Assembly: GCA_900545915.1 (NCBI GenBank)
Contig: URAV01000001.1
Span: forward strand, 1-64,000
DNA length: 64,000 nucleotides
Reading direction: 5' to 3'
Origin: an uncultured Porphyromonadaceae bacterium
Lineage (GTDB): Bacteria > Bacteroidota > Bacteroidia > Bacteroidales > Coprobacteraceae
Shown: in pieces, positions 41,047 through 50,883 of the stretch
Layout: each line of letters opens with the position of its first letter
Numbering within the stretch: the first letter of the stretch is position 1
Program-made: the position numbers and the translations under genes
Notes under the pieces: model-generated
Database searches by the model: none
The model's input: the letters and a program-made list of their open reading frames with translations, nothing else
Told to the model about the DNA's origin: nothing

Positions 41047-43419
41047 ATGAAAAAATTACTACTGCTTTTATTAATCGCAACCGAGGTACTTCCGGTTCTT
41101 GCCAGGACAGACAAAGAACAATCCGACCGGGATAGTACGATTTACAAAAACGTGAATCTGAATGAAATAGAGGTGATCTCATCTCCCAAATCAGAAACTC
41201 GATTCTTTGAATTTCCCGGTTCTATATCGATTATCGGAGAAAAAAAACTGGAACGACAGCATATCATGTCATTAAAAGGTCTTTCGTCAATAGCCCCTAA
41301 TCTGTATATCCCGGATTACGGCTCTAAACTGATTTCATCGATATATATACGAGGAATCGGTTCACGAATCAATTCTCCGGCAGTAGGATTAAATGTCGAT
41401 AATGTTCCGTATCTGGACAAAAGTTCGTTCGATTTCGATTTCATGGATATTGAAAAAATAGAGATTTTGCGCGGTCCGCAAGGTACTTTATACGGACGAA
41501 ATACTATGGCAGGATTAATCAATATATATACGAAATCTCCTTTTGATTATCAAGGAACGAAGATAAAAGCCGGATACGGTAACCATAATACATGGAATAC
41601 GGCACTCTCCCATAGTCATAAAATAAATGAATATGTAGCGTTCTCCGTCAGCGGAAAATACCGGAAAAACGATGGATATTTTAAAAATATCGCAACGGGA
41701 AAAAATTCAGGATCGACAGAGGTTGCAGGAGGACGAGCTCAAATCTATATAAAGATCAATCCCCGTCTGAAAATAAATCTTACTTCCGATTTTGAATATA
41801 ACGATCAGGATGGTTATCCTTACCAACTGTTCGACAAAAAAAACGATATTCGATATCCGATCAATTATAACGACCGCTCTTCCTATGACCGGAAATTATC
41901 GACCAGCAGCATTTTATTGCAATATGTACACGATCGGTATATCATGAATTCGATTACCGGATATCAATTCCTGAAAGATAATATGCACATGGATCAGGAT
42001 TTCACTCCTTTATCTGTTTTCACCTTACAACAAAAACAAAAACAGAATGCCATTACCCAGGAAATAACTTTTAAATCGACAACCGACAAAAATTTGCAAT
42101 GGGTTGCCGGTGTTTTCGGATTTTATTCTCATCTGCAAACCGATGGACCTGTCAATTTCAAAGAAGACGGATTAAAATACTTGATCGAAGACAATGTAAA
42201 CTCGATATTTGAAAATATAAACGGACTTCCCGTTCAATTAGGACTAAAAGTACAAAGTCCCGACTTATATATAAACGGAATATATAAAACTCCGACATTC
42301 GGACTTGCCGTTTTTAAACAGATGACATACAACAATCTGTTTATAAAGAACCTTTCCGGAACAATCGGGTTAAGGCTCGATTATGAACACACAAAAATAA
42401 ACCACCATACATTTATCGATGAACCGTTCATGTCGGACTTCAATATTATTCTTCCCCCGTCAATGGGAGGAAGAGCAATTTCGATTCCCGTATCCGTACC
42501 TTTGTCTATTGACGGAAAGAACGAAATGAACACATGGGAACTTTTACCGAAATTTGAATTAAAATATAAATTCAATTCCCGATATTTTATATATGCTTCC
42601 GTCGCTCGAGGATACCGCTCGGGAGGGTACAACTTTCAAATGTTCTCTAATATCATTCAGGAGCAACTCCGAAGTAAAATGATTACAGAGATTCTCAACA
42701 AAGTTCCACAGAAATTTAAACCGATGTTGCCCGACTTAAGTCATCTGACTCATAATCAAACCGATGTCAATAATTCAATCCGTTATAAACCCGAACACAG
42801 CTGGAATTATGAGATCGGAGGCCGTGCCGATTTATGGGACAGAAGATTGGGTATCGATTTTTCTGTATTTTATATAAACTGTCGGAATCAACAAATTTCT
42901 ATCGTAGATGGATTCGGTCGTACGACAAAAAACTCCGGACATTCTGCCAGCAAAGGCTCTGAAGTTTCCGTCCGCCTGTCACCTGTAAATAATCTTCAAC
43001 TTACTGCAGCTTACGGATATACTCATGCGACATTTATTTCAAATGAAGACGGTAACAAGGGAAATTACGTTCCGTTCGCCCCTAAACATACTTTAGCCCT
43101 TACGGGCAATTATACAATAGAAATAAAGAAAAGCTGGCTTGACTACATTTTTATCAATGCCGAATATGTAGGACGTGGAAAAACTTTTTGGACAGAATCT
43201 AATGATGTAGCACAAAATTTCTACGGATTATTAAACGGAGATTTGACATTCAAAAAAAATAATATCGATCTAAGTATATGGGGAAAAAACCTTTTGAATA
43301 AGCGCTATCAGGCTTTTTATTTCGAAACAATGAATGCAGAAAACCTGAAAGAGAACAATGGATTTATGCAATTGGGGCATCCGCTTACCTTTGGATTCGA
43401 TGTAACATTACGATTTTAG
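41047..43419 (+). CDS. TonB-dependent outer-membrane receptor
   Basis: 790 residues. Signal peptide to LPVLA, a plug domain at about 45-165 (FPGSISIIGEKKLERQHIMSLKGLSSIAPNLYI, then IRGIGSR, GPQGTLYGRNTMAGLINIYTK) and a long beta-barrel ending in FDVTLRF with the C-terminal Phe. It has no SusC-type carboxypeptidase-like N-terminal domain and no SusD partner, so it belongs to the siderophore/cobalamin/metal class. The ligand is unknown. It ends in a strong terminator. Confidence 0.92.
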   Translation: MKKLLLLLLIATEVLPVLARTDKEQSDRDSTIYKNVNLNEIEVISSPKSETRFFEFPGSISIIGEKKLERQHIMSLKGLSSIAPNLYIPDYGSKLISSIYIRGIGSRINSPAVGLNVDNVPYLDKSSFDFDFMDIEKIEILRGPQGTLYGRNTMAGLINIYTKSPFDYQGTKIKAGYGNHNTWNTALSHSHKINEYVAFSVSGKYRKNDGYFKNIATGKNSGSTEVAGGRAQIYIKINPRLKINLTSDFEYNDQDGYPYQLFDKKNDIRYPINYNDRSSYDRKLSTSSILLQYVHDRYIMNSITGYQFLKDNMHMDQDFTPLSVFTLQQKQKQNAITQEITFKSTTDKNLQWVAGVFGFYSHLQTDGPVNFKEDGLKYLIEDNVNSIFENINGLPVQLGLKVQSPDLYINGIYKTPTFGLAVFKQMTYNNLFIKNLSGTIGLRLDYEHTKINHHTFIDEPFMSDFNIILPPSMGGRAISIPVSVPLSIDGKNEMNTWELLPKFELKYKFNSRYFIYASVARGYRSGGYNFQMFSNIIQEQLRSKMITEILNKVPQKFKPMLPDLSHLTHNQTDVNNSIRYKPEHSWNYEIGGRADLWDRRLGIDFSVFYINCRNQQISIVDGFGRTTKNSGHSASKGSEVSVRLSPVNNLQLTAAYGYTHATFISNEDGNKGNYVPFAPKHTLALTGNYTIEIKKSWLDYIFINAEYVGRGKTFWTESNDVAQNFYGLLNGDLTFKKNNIDLSIWGKNLLNKRYQAFYFETMNAENLKENNGFMQLGHPLTFGFDVTLRF

Positions 43420-43433
43420 TTTCCACCATAATA

Positions 43434-43474
43434 AACAAAAAAGGAAAAGTGAACGGAACTTTTCCTTTTTTGTT
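43434..43474. terminator. Bidirectional terminator between TonB receptor and fabI
   Basis: A 17-bp perfect stem (AACAAAAAAGGAAAAGT at 43434-43450 and its inverse at 43458-43474) with a 7-nt loop, between two convergent genes. Confidence 0.85.
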
Positions 43475-43495
43475 ATCGCTTTAAAGAGTTACGGG

Positions 43496-44353
43496 TTATC
43501 CATAACAAATATCTCCGTTCTCATTCCTATATTCATCAAAACTTTTATTGTATTGAGTCATTGCACGCAAACTCATTCCCATACTGGAGAATCCTCCGTC
43601 ATGATACAAATTTTGCATAGTCACCTTACGAGTAAGATCCGAGAACATCACGATACAATAATCGGCACATTCTTCCGCACTTGCATTACCCAGAGGCGAC
43701 ATGCGATTAGCAAAATCCATCAGAGACTCCATCCCTTTCACACCGCTCCCGGCAGTAGTCATAGTCGGTGATTGAGAAATCGTATTGATACGCACACCTT
43801 TTTCACGTCCGTAAATATAACCAAAGCTACGAGCTATCGATTCGAGCAAAGCTTTGGCATCAGCCATATCGTTGTAACCGAAAAGCGTACGCTGTGCAGC
43901 AACATAACTCAACGCTAATATAGAACCATTCTCTGCAATAGCATCCATCTTTTTAGCCACCTGTATCATTTTATGAAACGAGATAGCCGAGATATCGAGA
44001 GTTTTGTTTAAAAGATCATAATCAAGATCATCATAAGGACGTTTTTTCCGAACATTAGGCGACATACCGATCGAATGTAAAACAAAATCGATCTTCCCTC
44101 CTAAAATTTCCATCGATTTGGCAAACACCATTTCGAGATCTTCAACATTGGTAGCATCTGCCGGAATAATCTCGGCATTAAGTTTCTCCCCTAATTCAGA
44201 AACTTGTCCCATACGCACCGCAACCGGAGTATTGGTCAACGTAATAACCGCACCTTCTTCAACAGCCCTTTCGGCAACTTTCCATGCAATAGACATTTCA
44301 TTCAAAGCACCAAAGATGATACCTCTTTTTCCTTTCAATAAATTATTACTCAT
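43496..44353 (-). CDS. fabI: Enoyl-[acyl-carrier-protein] reductase (NADH)
   Basis: 285 residues. Last reduction in each fatty-acid elongation cycle. Short-chain dehydrogenase fold: GKRGIIFGALNEMSIAWKVA is the nucleotide loop, DATNVEDLEM, VLHSIGMSP, and the FabI catalytic pair lies in FGYNDMADAKALLES (Tyr and Lys six apart). VRINTISQSPTMTTAGSGVKG is the substrate loop. It is divergent from the ROK kinase and has a promoter at 44421-44451. Confidence 0.95.
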   Translation of the reverse strand: MSNNLLKGKRGIIFGALNEMSIAWKVAERAVEEGAVITLTNTPVAVRMGQVSELGEKLNAEIIPADATNVEDLEMVFAKSMEILGGKIDFVLHSIGMSPNVRKKRPYDDLDYDLLNKTLDISAISFHKMIQVAKKMDAIAENGSILALSYVAAQRTLFGYNDMADAKALLESIARSFGYIYGREKGVRINTISQSPTMTTAGSGVKGMESLMDFANRMSPLGNASAEECADYCIVMFSDLTRKVTMQNLYHDGGFSSMGMSLRAMTQYNKSFDEYRNENGDICYG

Positions 44354-44420
44354 AATTTGTTCTCATTAATTGAATTTCGAAAATGCACATTTCACCTGTT
44401 TTTGTGCCATTTTCGGGGAG

Positions 44421-44451
44421 CAAAGATACTATATTTTTTTGATCTGTCAAT
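44421..44451 (-). promoter_or_regulatory. Promoter of fabI
   Basis: On the minus strand: -33 ATTG (44448-44451), a spacer of 19 bp and -7 TATCTTTG (44421-44428). The -33 has one mismatch to TTTG. Confidence 0.65.
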
Positions 44452-44609
44452 CTTTAACCTCAAAATTGCTATCTCTGCATAGCAATTTAATCATTTTATA
44501 ATTATAATCAGATTATCATTTTTTTGAAACATCGACAAAGGATAAAGAAAATTTCACTCTTTTTTGACGCATTTTTATCGGTAAAAAAAGGAAAATAAAA
44601 AGTTTCGAT

Positions 44610-44617
44610 TACCTTTG
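44610..44617 (+). promoter_or_regulatory. -7 box for the ROK kinase
   Basis: TACCTTTG, a perfect match, 32-38 bp before the start codons at 44649 and 44655. No -33 TTTG at the expected spacing. Confidence 0.65.
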
Positions 44618-44648
44618 TGGAATAATCATATAACATTTAACACACAAT

Positions 44649-45614
44649 ATGACCATGAGTAAACCCTATGTAGTCGGTATTGACATTGGTGGAACCAACA
44701 CCGTATTCGGCATCGTAGATGCCCGCGGAACCATTATTGCTAGCGGTTCTATTAAAACAAATAAATTTAATGAGGTAGAAGATTACGTTAACGAACTTCA
44801 TACTGAGCTTCTCCGTTTGTTGGAACAAAACAATGCAACGGACAAGATCATGGGAATCGGAGTCGGTGCTCCGAACGGTAACTATTTTAACGGAACAATC
44901 GAATTTGCTCCGAACCTGCCTTGGAGAGGAGTTATTCCTTTAGCCCAAATGTTGACAGATCGTTTCGGTATTCCGGTTTCTTTGACAAATGACGCTAATG
45001 CGGCAGCTATCGGAGAAATGACTTACGGAGCAGCCCGAGGTTTGAAAGATTTTATCATGATTACCTTAGGTACAGGCGTAGGTAGCGGTATCGTTATTAA
45101 CGGACAATTGGTATATGGACATGACGGATTCGCCGGAGAATTAGGCCACGTAATCGTCCGTCCGAATAACGGAAGACTCTGTGGTTGCGGCCGTACGGGC
45201 TGTCTTGAAGCTTATACCTCAGCTACCGGTGTTGCGCGCACAGCAAGAGAATTTCTCGAAGTCCGTAACGAACCAAGCAGCTTGCGACAAATTCCTATTC
45301 AGGACATTACCTCCAAAGACGTGTATGACGCTGCCATTACCGGAGACAAACTGGCTTTGGAAATCTTCGATTACACAGGCAAAATATTAGGAGAAGCTTT
45401 TGCTAACTTCATTGCATTCTCAAGTCCGAAAGCAATCATATTGTTCGGAGGTTTGGCTAAAGCCGGCGATCTCATTCTGAAACCGATCAAAGAAGCTATG
45501 GACCGTAATACTTTGAATATCTACAAAGGTAAAGTAAAAGTCATGTTCTCCGAATTGAAAGAAAGTGACGCAGCCGTATTAGGAGCAAGCGCTTTAGGCT
45601 GGGAAGCTAAATAA
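44649..45614 (+). CDS. ROK-family glucokinase
   Basis: 321 residues. Phosphorylates glucose or a related hexose with ATP. VVGIDIGGTNTVFGIVD is the ATP-phosphate loop, LTNDANAAAIGEMTYGAARG holds the catalytic Asp, ITLGTGVGSGIV follows, and GELGHVIVRPNNGRLCGCGRTGCLEAYTSATGV is the ROK signature with its zinc-binding CGCGxxGC. An internal ATG at 44655 is an equally good start. It could process glucose released from mannosyl-glucose by the locus to the right, though it has its own promoter. Confidence 0.93.
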   Translation: MTMSKPYVVGIDIGGTNTVFGIVDARGTIIASGSIKTNKFNEVEDYVNELHTELLRLLEQNNATDKIMGIGVGAPNGNYFNGTIEFAPNLPWRGVIPLAQMLTDRFGIPVSLTNDANAAAIGEMTYGAARGLKDFIMITLGTGVGSGIVINGQLVYGHDGFAGELGHVIVRPNNGRLCGCGRTGCLEAYTSATGVARTAREFLEVRNEPSSLRQIPIQDITSKDVYDAAITGDKLALEIFDYTGKILGEAFANFIAFSSPKAIILFGGLAKAGDLILKPIKEAMDRNTLNIYKGKVKVMFSELKESDAAVLGASALGWEAK

Positions 45615-45638
45615 ACAATATTTTTTAGTTTTAAAAAA

Positions 45639-45665
45639 GAACGTATGAACATACGTTCTTTTTTT
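45639..45665 (+). terminator. Terminator after the ROK kinase
   Basis: GAACGTATG (45639-45647) and CATACGTTC (45650-45658) form a 9-bp stem with a 2-nt loop, flanked by A and T runs; the T run follows on the plus strand. Confidence 0.85.
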
Positions 45666-45889
45666 TATTCATATTCCATATCAACTATTTACCGCATTAT
45701 TACTTATTTTTGCACTGAAAATAACCAAAAGAGCTAACAGTTATTATTCCGAAAATAGAGACTTCTAAAAAACGGAAAAGACTATTTATCAATTAAATAA
45801 AATTCTAAATAACTTCAGAATATAATATTCTAAAAATTGAAATATTGTATTTATGTATTACCAATGTTAAAATAGTACCACAATCGGTG

Positions 45890-45930
45890 TAATAATTGGT
45901 AGATTTATTATATTGCCTCTGTTAATTTTG
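45890..45930 (+). promoter_or_regulatory. Shared PUL promoter motif, site 1
   Basis: TAATAATTGGTAG (45890-45902), a 20-bp gap, then the -7 box TAATTTTG (45923-45930). The same pair with the same gap occurs at 50797-50837. Upstream, TTACCAAT (45859-45866) is a partial inverse of the motif. The motif lies just in front of the -33 position, where activators bind. The leader to 46040 is about 100 nt. Confidence 0.6.
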
Positions 45931-46039
45931 CAATTGATAGAATTCATTCTATTTATAATCATCACATAACCAAGGATCACTTTTTTTACATCCGATAATA
46001 GCATTATAAACATTATTAATATATAATATTTAGAAACCG

Positions 46040-48235
46040 ATGAAAAACAAGATTTTATGCAGCTTTGCATACCTATTTCTACTGCCAAGTTTTCTATTCG
46101 CCCAAGCGAATATCCTTATCTGTAAAGAAGGAAAAGCGACCTCCTCTATTGTATATCCAAATAAAGCAAGTTCTATTGAGAAACTTGCGGCCAAAGAAAT
46201 TGCCAAATATTTAAAAGATCTTACGACTTCAGAATACGAAATAACCAATATTAAACAGAGCAAACGACTTAAAGCACCTTCTGCTTTTATCATCCTATCT
46301 ACAACAGAACATATAGGTGAATGGGAGAAAAACATTTCTCTACCCGATACACTTAAAGATACAGGATATATAATCCGCTCAGTCATGAACGAGAAAAAAC
46401 CGGCAATCCTCATTATCGGAAAAACTCCAAAAGGGGTTCTGAACGGAGCCTACGGCTTTATCGAAGAAATTTTAAGAAAAGAATCCGGAAAAAAATTCGT
46501 CGATATCGATTTTACATTAGAAAACAAAATATCAACACTATCTATCCCTCCATTAGACATAATAGACAACCCGTATAGCTCGGTAATGGGAATGGAACTC
46601 GACGGATTCGGATTGGACAATAAATCCTTACTCAACCCTGCTACAAGCGAATATATGGTAAACTGCTGGAAAAATCTCGTTGATTGGTGTCGTCGACACA
46701 AAGTCAACTTCATTACCAATTGGCCTTATGGAGGAGAAAGTATGAACGATTTTCCCAATATCGTTATTTTAGACCGTAAAAAATATCCCAAAGCCGTGTC
46801 TCCATTTACGGATGAAGAGATACGAAGAGCCGCAAAAATCAGACGAGAATGTTTACAATATGCATCGGACAATGGAGTTGATCCTTATTTAATGACTTAC
46901 GTACCAGGATGGTACACATCAACAATCAAAAAAAATTATCCAGCATATTGCGGAGTAGGATCTCATGGCGATTCTGACGGATTCGGTTCAAGAGCTTTTG
47001 ATTGGGGAAATAATGATTTTCATACCTTTCTCGCCGATATCACTAAAGCGGTAACCCAACAGTACCCGGAAGCTAAAGGATTACATTTCAGAGTATGGGG
47101 AGGAGAATCTGCTCCTGATGTCGCCAATAAACATAGAAAGGCCGAACTGATACAAAAAATGATAAAAGGGATGGTCGCTTCTGCCGTAAGTGTGCGCAAG
47201 GAGATGAAATTCGTCATTTCTGAATACACTGAATTCGGAGATAAAGATCTTACATATCTGCCACAACTTAAAGCATTATCATCCAATATCATTATTCACC
47301 GAAAATGGGATGAAGATTGGGGAGTTAGTAATGATCCACGTATTCCGAATGCTCCGGCATGGCTCAATACAAACGATGGTGTAAAACGAGGTGTCAGCAT
47401 GAGTATTCCAAATGAAGAAGCCATCCCAATGTGGTTTCCTACTGTAAAATTTTATCAGGAAGGAATGCTTAAATATTTAAAACCGGGACAAGAAACAATT
47501 AACGGATGGCCGGTCAACTACCGGGATTGGCATACAGACAATTGCGATAATACATTGAATTTGGCCGCAGTAATGAAACTATCATGGAGTCCTTTCGACT
47601 TCGACTACAAACGTTATTATGAAGATAGTTTTTATTTCTTGTTCGGAAAAGAAGCCGGACCATCAGCCGCCCGTGCAGCAAATCTCAGCAGCGAAGCTTT
47701 ATGTGACTTCTTATACGATTATGGTGGTATCGTAGACGGTATGGATTCAAAAAATTATCTAAATATTACAAAAGCTCTTATCGGGAAACCCGGAAACAGT
47801 CGATACGGAAAATATGTCGGACATATCCTTGAAAAAGAAAATCGCCCCGAAGATTTATTAAATATCAAAATACGTATTAGCCGCATTCTCCCCTTACAAC
47901 AAGAGGCCGCAAGATTATTAAAATCAATAGACGATAAAGTAGCGAATAACCGTGAAATCTTTGAAAATATGTTGAATGTCAATGAAGCTTGGGTATATCT
48001 TTTGCAATCCCGCATAGCGGCAATAGACTTCATATTGAATAAAAATAATCTTTCAGAACGCCAAAAATACTTACAAAAGTTCCTACTCTTCGGAGATAAA
48101 TTGTCAGAAAAAGTAAATTTATTGACTAACACGTCTGCACAATCGATGTTTGACAACACCGAAGAAATAAAAAAAGGCTTTATCCGACAAATACAGCAAG
48201 AACAAGAATACATGCGTAAGACATATATAAAATGA
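46040..48235 (+). CDS. GH67-like glycoside hydrolase (alpha-glucuronidase-type fold)
   Basis: 731 residues with a Sec signal peptide (MKNKILCSFAYLFLLPSFLFAQ). Residues 25-165 look like the GH67/GH20 N-terminal alpha/beta domain (ASSIEKLAAKEIAKYLKDLTTSEYEI; GAYGFIEEIL). The middle is a TIM-barrel-like domain (MELDGFGLDNKSL, WCRRHKVNFITNWPYGGES, GLHFRVWGGESAPD, KFVISEYTEFG) with plausible acid catalysts, and the C-terminus is helical. The activity is unproven; alpha-glucuronidase or a related exo-enzyme acting on a mannan decoration is a guess. Its stop overlaps the GH28-like start (ATGA). Confidence 0.6.
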   Translation: MKNKILCSFAYLFLLPSFLFAQANILICKEGKATSSIVYPNKASSIEKLAAKEIAKYLKDLTTSEYEITNIKQSKRLKAPSAFIILSTTEHIGEWEKNISLPDTLKDTGYIIRSVMNEKKPAILIIGKTPKGVLNGAYGFIEEILRKESGKKFVDIDFTLENKISTLSIPPLDIIDNPYSSVMGMELDGFGLDNKSLLNPATSEYMVNCWKNLVDWCRRHKVNFITNWPYGGESMNDFPNIVILDRKKYPKAVSPFTDEEIRRAAKIRRECLQYASDNGVDPYLMTYVPGWYTSTIKKNYPAYCGVGSHGDSDGFGSRAFDWGNNDFHTFLADITKAVTQQYPEAKGLHFRVWGGESAPDVANKHRKAELIQKMIKGMVASAVSVRKEMKFVISEYTEFGDKDLTYLPQLKALSSNIIIHRKWDEDWGVSNDPRIPNAPAWLNTNDGVKRGVSMSIPNEEAIPMWFPTVKFYQEGMLKYLKPGQETINGWPVNYRDWHTDNCDNTLNLAAVMKLSWSPFDFDYKRYYEDSFYFLFGKEAGPSAARAANLSSEALCDFLYDYGGIVDGMDSKNYLNITKALIGKPGNSRYGKYVGHILEKENRPEDLLNIKIRISRILPLQQEAARLLKSIDDKVANNREIFENMLNVNEAWVYLLQSRIAAIDFILNKNNLSERQKYLQKFLLFGDKLSEKVNLLTNTSAQSMFDNTEEIKKGFIRQIQQEQEYMRKTYIK

Positions 48236-49653
48236 AAAAAACAGTTGTCTTAATTTTTTTCCTGTTTTTTATATCGACCTTTCAACTCTTTTCTCTAAAT
48301 ATTCTCTTATTGGGAGCCAAAGGCGATGGGAAAACAGATAACACACAAATCATACAGCAAGCCATAGACAGAGCCTCTTTTCGGCAGGAACAGGTTATTA
48401 TTCCTGCCGGAGTCTTTGTCTCCGGTCCTCTATTCTTAAAATCCAATACATCTTTATATCTCGAAAAAGGTGCTGTATTACAAGCTATTCCGGATATTCG
48501 GATATATAACCGAACATCTGACACTAAAGAAATACCCGCATTCATTTCGGCATTCAATGCCAATAATATATCGATAGACGGATACGGTATTATAGACGGA
48601 CAAGGACAGCATCCCACATTCCAACACGGAAATGATGCCGACGGGGGACCTTTGCGTCCAAGATTATTATACATAAAATCATCTCGGAATATAAAAGTCA
48701 GCAATATATCTTTTCGAAATCCGGCATATTGGACACAATTTTATCAAGATTGCGACAGTGTCATCATCCGGAATATAAAAGTATATGCCCACTCCAACTG
48801 GAACAATGACGGAATCGATATAGACAGCCGGAACGTATTTATCTCGGACTGCGACATCGACTGTGATGATGATGCACTCTGTTTTAAAAGTGAAAGTACC
48901 AAAATATGCGGTAATATCACTGTTCGGAATTGCACATTACGTAGCAACTGTAATGCAATAAAATTCGGAACAGCTTCACAAGGAGGATTTAAGAATATTA
49001 AAGTTTCGGATTGCCGCATATTACCCGCTTCTGAAGACAATATCCGAAAATGGCACAAACACTATCCATGGATAGGCGTAAATGAAAAATCCGGATTAGC
49101 AGGAATCGCTATAGAATCAGTAGACGGTGGCATAATTGATAATCTATCCATATCTCGAATCAAAATGGATGGCATTCAAACCCCCATTTTTATCAGGTTA
49201 GGTGATCGAAAAAGAAACGAATTTGAAAAAATCAGTACTCTCAAAAACATATCGATCAGCCATATTAAAGCTAAAGCAATAGGACGATTATCCTGTTCTA
49301 TCACAGGTATGCCTGAACAGCCTATAGAACAGATACACATCAGCCATATCTTTTTCAATTTACAAGGAGGAGCATCGCAAGCCGACTACTCTCAACAAGT
49401 AAAAGAAGCCAGAAATGCTTACCCCGAGAACAGAATGTTTGACAATATATTACCAGCTCACGGATTCTATATTCGCCACGTACGGAATATTTCTTGCAAT
49501 AAAATATCCGTTAAAACAAGAAATAAAGATATTCGACCGTGCTTTTGGTTAGAAAATGTAAAAGAATTTTCCTTCAATTCCTGTTTGTCTAATGGAGAAA
49601 AAATTAACATAAAGAATGAGAAGAACTTTCATATTTCGGAAATATCCGATTAA
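48232..49653 (+). CDS. GH28-like (polygalacturonase-fold) glycoside hydrolase
   Basis: 473 residues with a signal peptide (MKKTVVLIFFLFFISTFQLFS). Pectate-lyase-superfamily start LGAKGDGKTDNTQIIQQAIDRA, then right-handed beta-helix repeats. GH28 active-site positions can be traced: NNDGIDIDS, then CDDDALCFKS (paired Asp) and SNCNAIKFGTASQGG. The GHG motif of classical polygalacturonases is not seen, so the specificity may differ. Co-transcribed with the GH67-like gene; both are probably periplasmic enzymes for side chains. Confidence 0.75.
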   Translation: MKKTVVLIFFLFFISTFQLFSLNILLLGAKGDGKTDNTQIIQQAIDRASFRQEQVIIPAGVFVSGPLFLKSNTSLYLEKGAVLQAIPDIRIYNRTSDTKEIPAFISAFNANNISIDGYGIIDGQGQHPTFQHGNDADGGPLRPRLLYIKSSRNIKVSNISFRNPAYWTQFYQDCDSVIIRNIKVYAHSNWNNDGIDIDSRNVFISDCDIDCDDDALCFKSESTKICGNITVRNCTLRSNCNAIKFGTASQGGFKNIKVSDCRILPASEDNIRKWHKHYPWIGVNEKSGLAGIAIESVDGGIIDNLSISRIKMDGIQTPIFIRLGDRKRNEFEKISTLKNISISHIKAKAIGRLSCSITGMPEQPIEQIHISHIFFNLQGGASQADYSQQVKEARNAYPENRMFDNILPAHGFYIRHVRNISCNKISVKTRNKDIRPCFWLENVKEFSFNSCLSNGEKINIKNEKNFHISEISD

Positions 49654-49697
49654 TGCAAAAAACTTTTTACAATCTATAAGTCTTAATATCAAACACC

Positions 49698-50579
49698 ATG
49701 AAACAGAAAAATGTGCTAAGCGAAATCACTCCTTTAACCTCTGAGAACTGTTTCATACTCATGAACCGGACAAAGGAAAAATTCAATTATCCTTCTCATA
49801 TTCATAAAGAATATGAACTCAACCTTGTTATCGGAGCTAAAGGTGCTCAACGTATTGTAGGAGACTCAATAGAAGAGATTGAGGACTTAGATCTTACTCT
49901 TATAGCAAATCCATATCTGGAACATACATGGGTCAACCATCGCTGTGAATCCAAATCAATTCATGAAATCACCATCCAATTCCATCCTACGTTATTTAGT
50001 GAAGACCTTCTTAAACGAACCCAATTCAAAACAATATTCCAATTACTAAGGTCCGCTCAAAAAGGGGTTTCTTTTTCTCATTCCACTATAGAACAGATAT
50101 TACCTCAGATAAATACATTATGTGAAACAAAAGGGTTCTATGCAGTATTAGGTCTTTTTTCTATTTTATACGAATTATCGTTAGCAACAAACATAAAAAT
50201 ACTATCCAGCATATCATGTACACAAAATAAAGACAACGATGATAGTCTACGTATCAATAAAGTTACTGAATATCTATATCAAAATTATGACAAAGATATT
50301 TCTCTAAAAGATGTCGCCGGCCTAGTCAATTTATGCGAAAATGCTTTTTGCCGCTATTTCCGAAAAAGGACTGGGTACAGTTTTGTAGAATATCTAACAA
50401 ATATACGAATCGGAATGGCAACTAAATTACTGATAGACACGAACAAACCGATTATAGAAATATGTTATCAATGCGGATTTAATAATCTATCAAACTTTAA
50501 CAGGAGCTTTCGTAAAAAAAAACAATGTTCTCCTACAGAGTTCCGACAACATTTTGCCAAAGCTCGTCAAATCATCTAA
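49698..50579 (+). CDS. AraC-family transcriptional regulator
   Basis: 293 residues. N-terminal cupin-like sensing domain (FNYPSHIHKEYELNLVIGAKGAQRIVGDS) and C-terminal double helix-turn-helix of the AraC/XylS type (NYDKDISLKDVAGLVNLCENAFCRYFRKRTGYSFVEYLTNIRIGMATKLL, then PIIEICYQCGFNNLSNFNRSFRKKKQCSPTEFR). It lies 44 bp after the GH28-like gene and before the mannanase operon, so it probably activates the locus in response to a mono- or oligosaccharide. It is a soluble regulator, unlike the hybrid two-component sensors typical of many such loci. Confidence 0.9.
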   Translation: MKQKNVLSEITPLTSENCFILMNRTKEKFNYPSHIHKEYELNLVIGAKGAQRIVGDSIEEIEDLDLTLIANPYLEHTWVNHRCESKSIHEITIQFHPTLFSEDLLKRTQFKTIFQLLRSAQKGVSFSHSTIEQILPQINTLCETKGFYAVLGLFSILYELSLATNIKILSSISCTQNKDNDDSLRINKVTEYLYQNYDKDISLKDVAGLVNLCENAFCRYFRKRTGYSFVEYLTNIRIGMATKLLIDTNKPIIEICYQCGFNNLSNFNRSFRKKKQCSPTEFRQHFAKARQII

Positions 50580-50796
50580 ATAGACTTCTCCCATAACTGC
50601 ATTCTTGGAATGCGATCATATCAAATTAAAAACAAATATTCATCGAAAAATATAGACATAAACCTAATTACTTACATTAAAAACAAAAAATAAATATCAT
50701 CACATTTTCAATAGATTAAAATATTAAAAAATCAAACAAAAACAACTTTACATTAAAATAGACTTGAAATCGGTCAATATAATATCATTATCAGTT

Positions 50797-50837
50797 TAAT
50801 ATTTGGTAGTATAAAGGAATCAAGCTTTTTAATTTTG
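50797..50837 (+). promoter_or_regulatory. Shared PUL promoter motif, site 2
   Basis: TAATATTTGGTAG (50797-50809), a 20-bp gap, then -7 TAATTTTG (50830-50837), the same layout as at 45890-45930. It controls the operon from the first mannanase onward; predicted transcription start about 40 bp before the ATG. The rest of 50580-50883 is AT-rich with nothing else recognised. Confidence 0.65.
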
Positions 50838-50883
50838 TTATAACTTAAAAAAACAAGAATCATAAATATCGAAAAACACTTGT

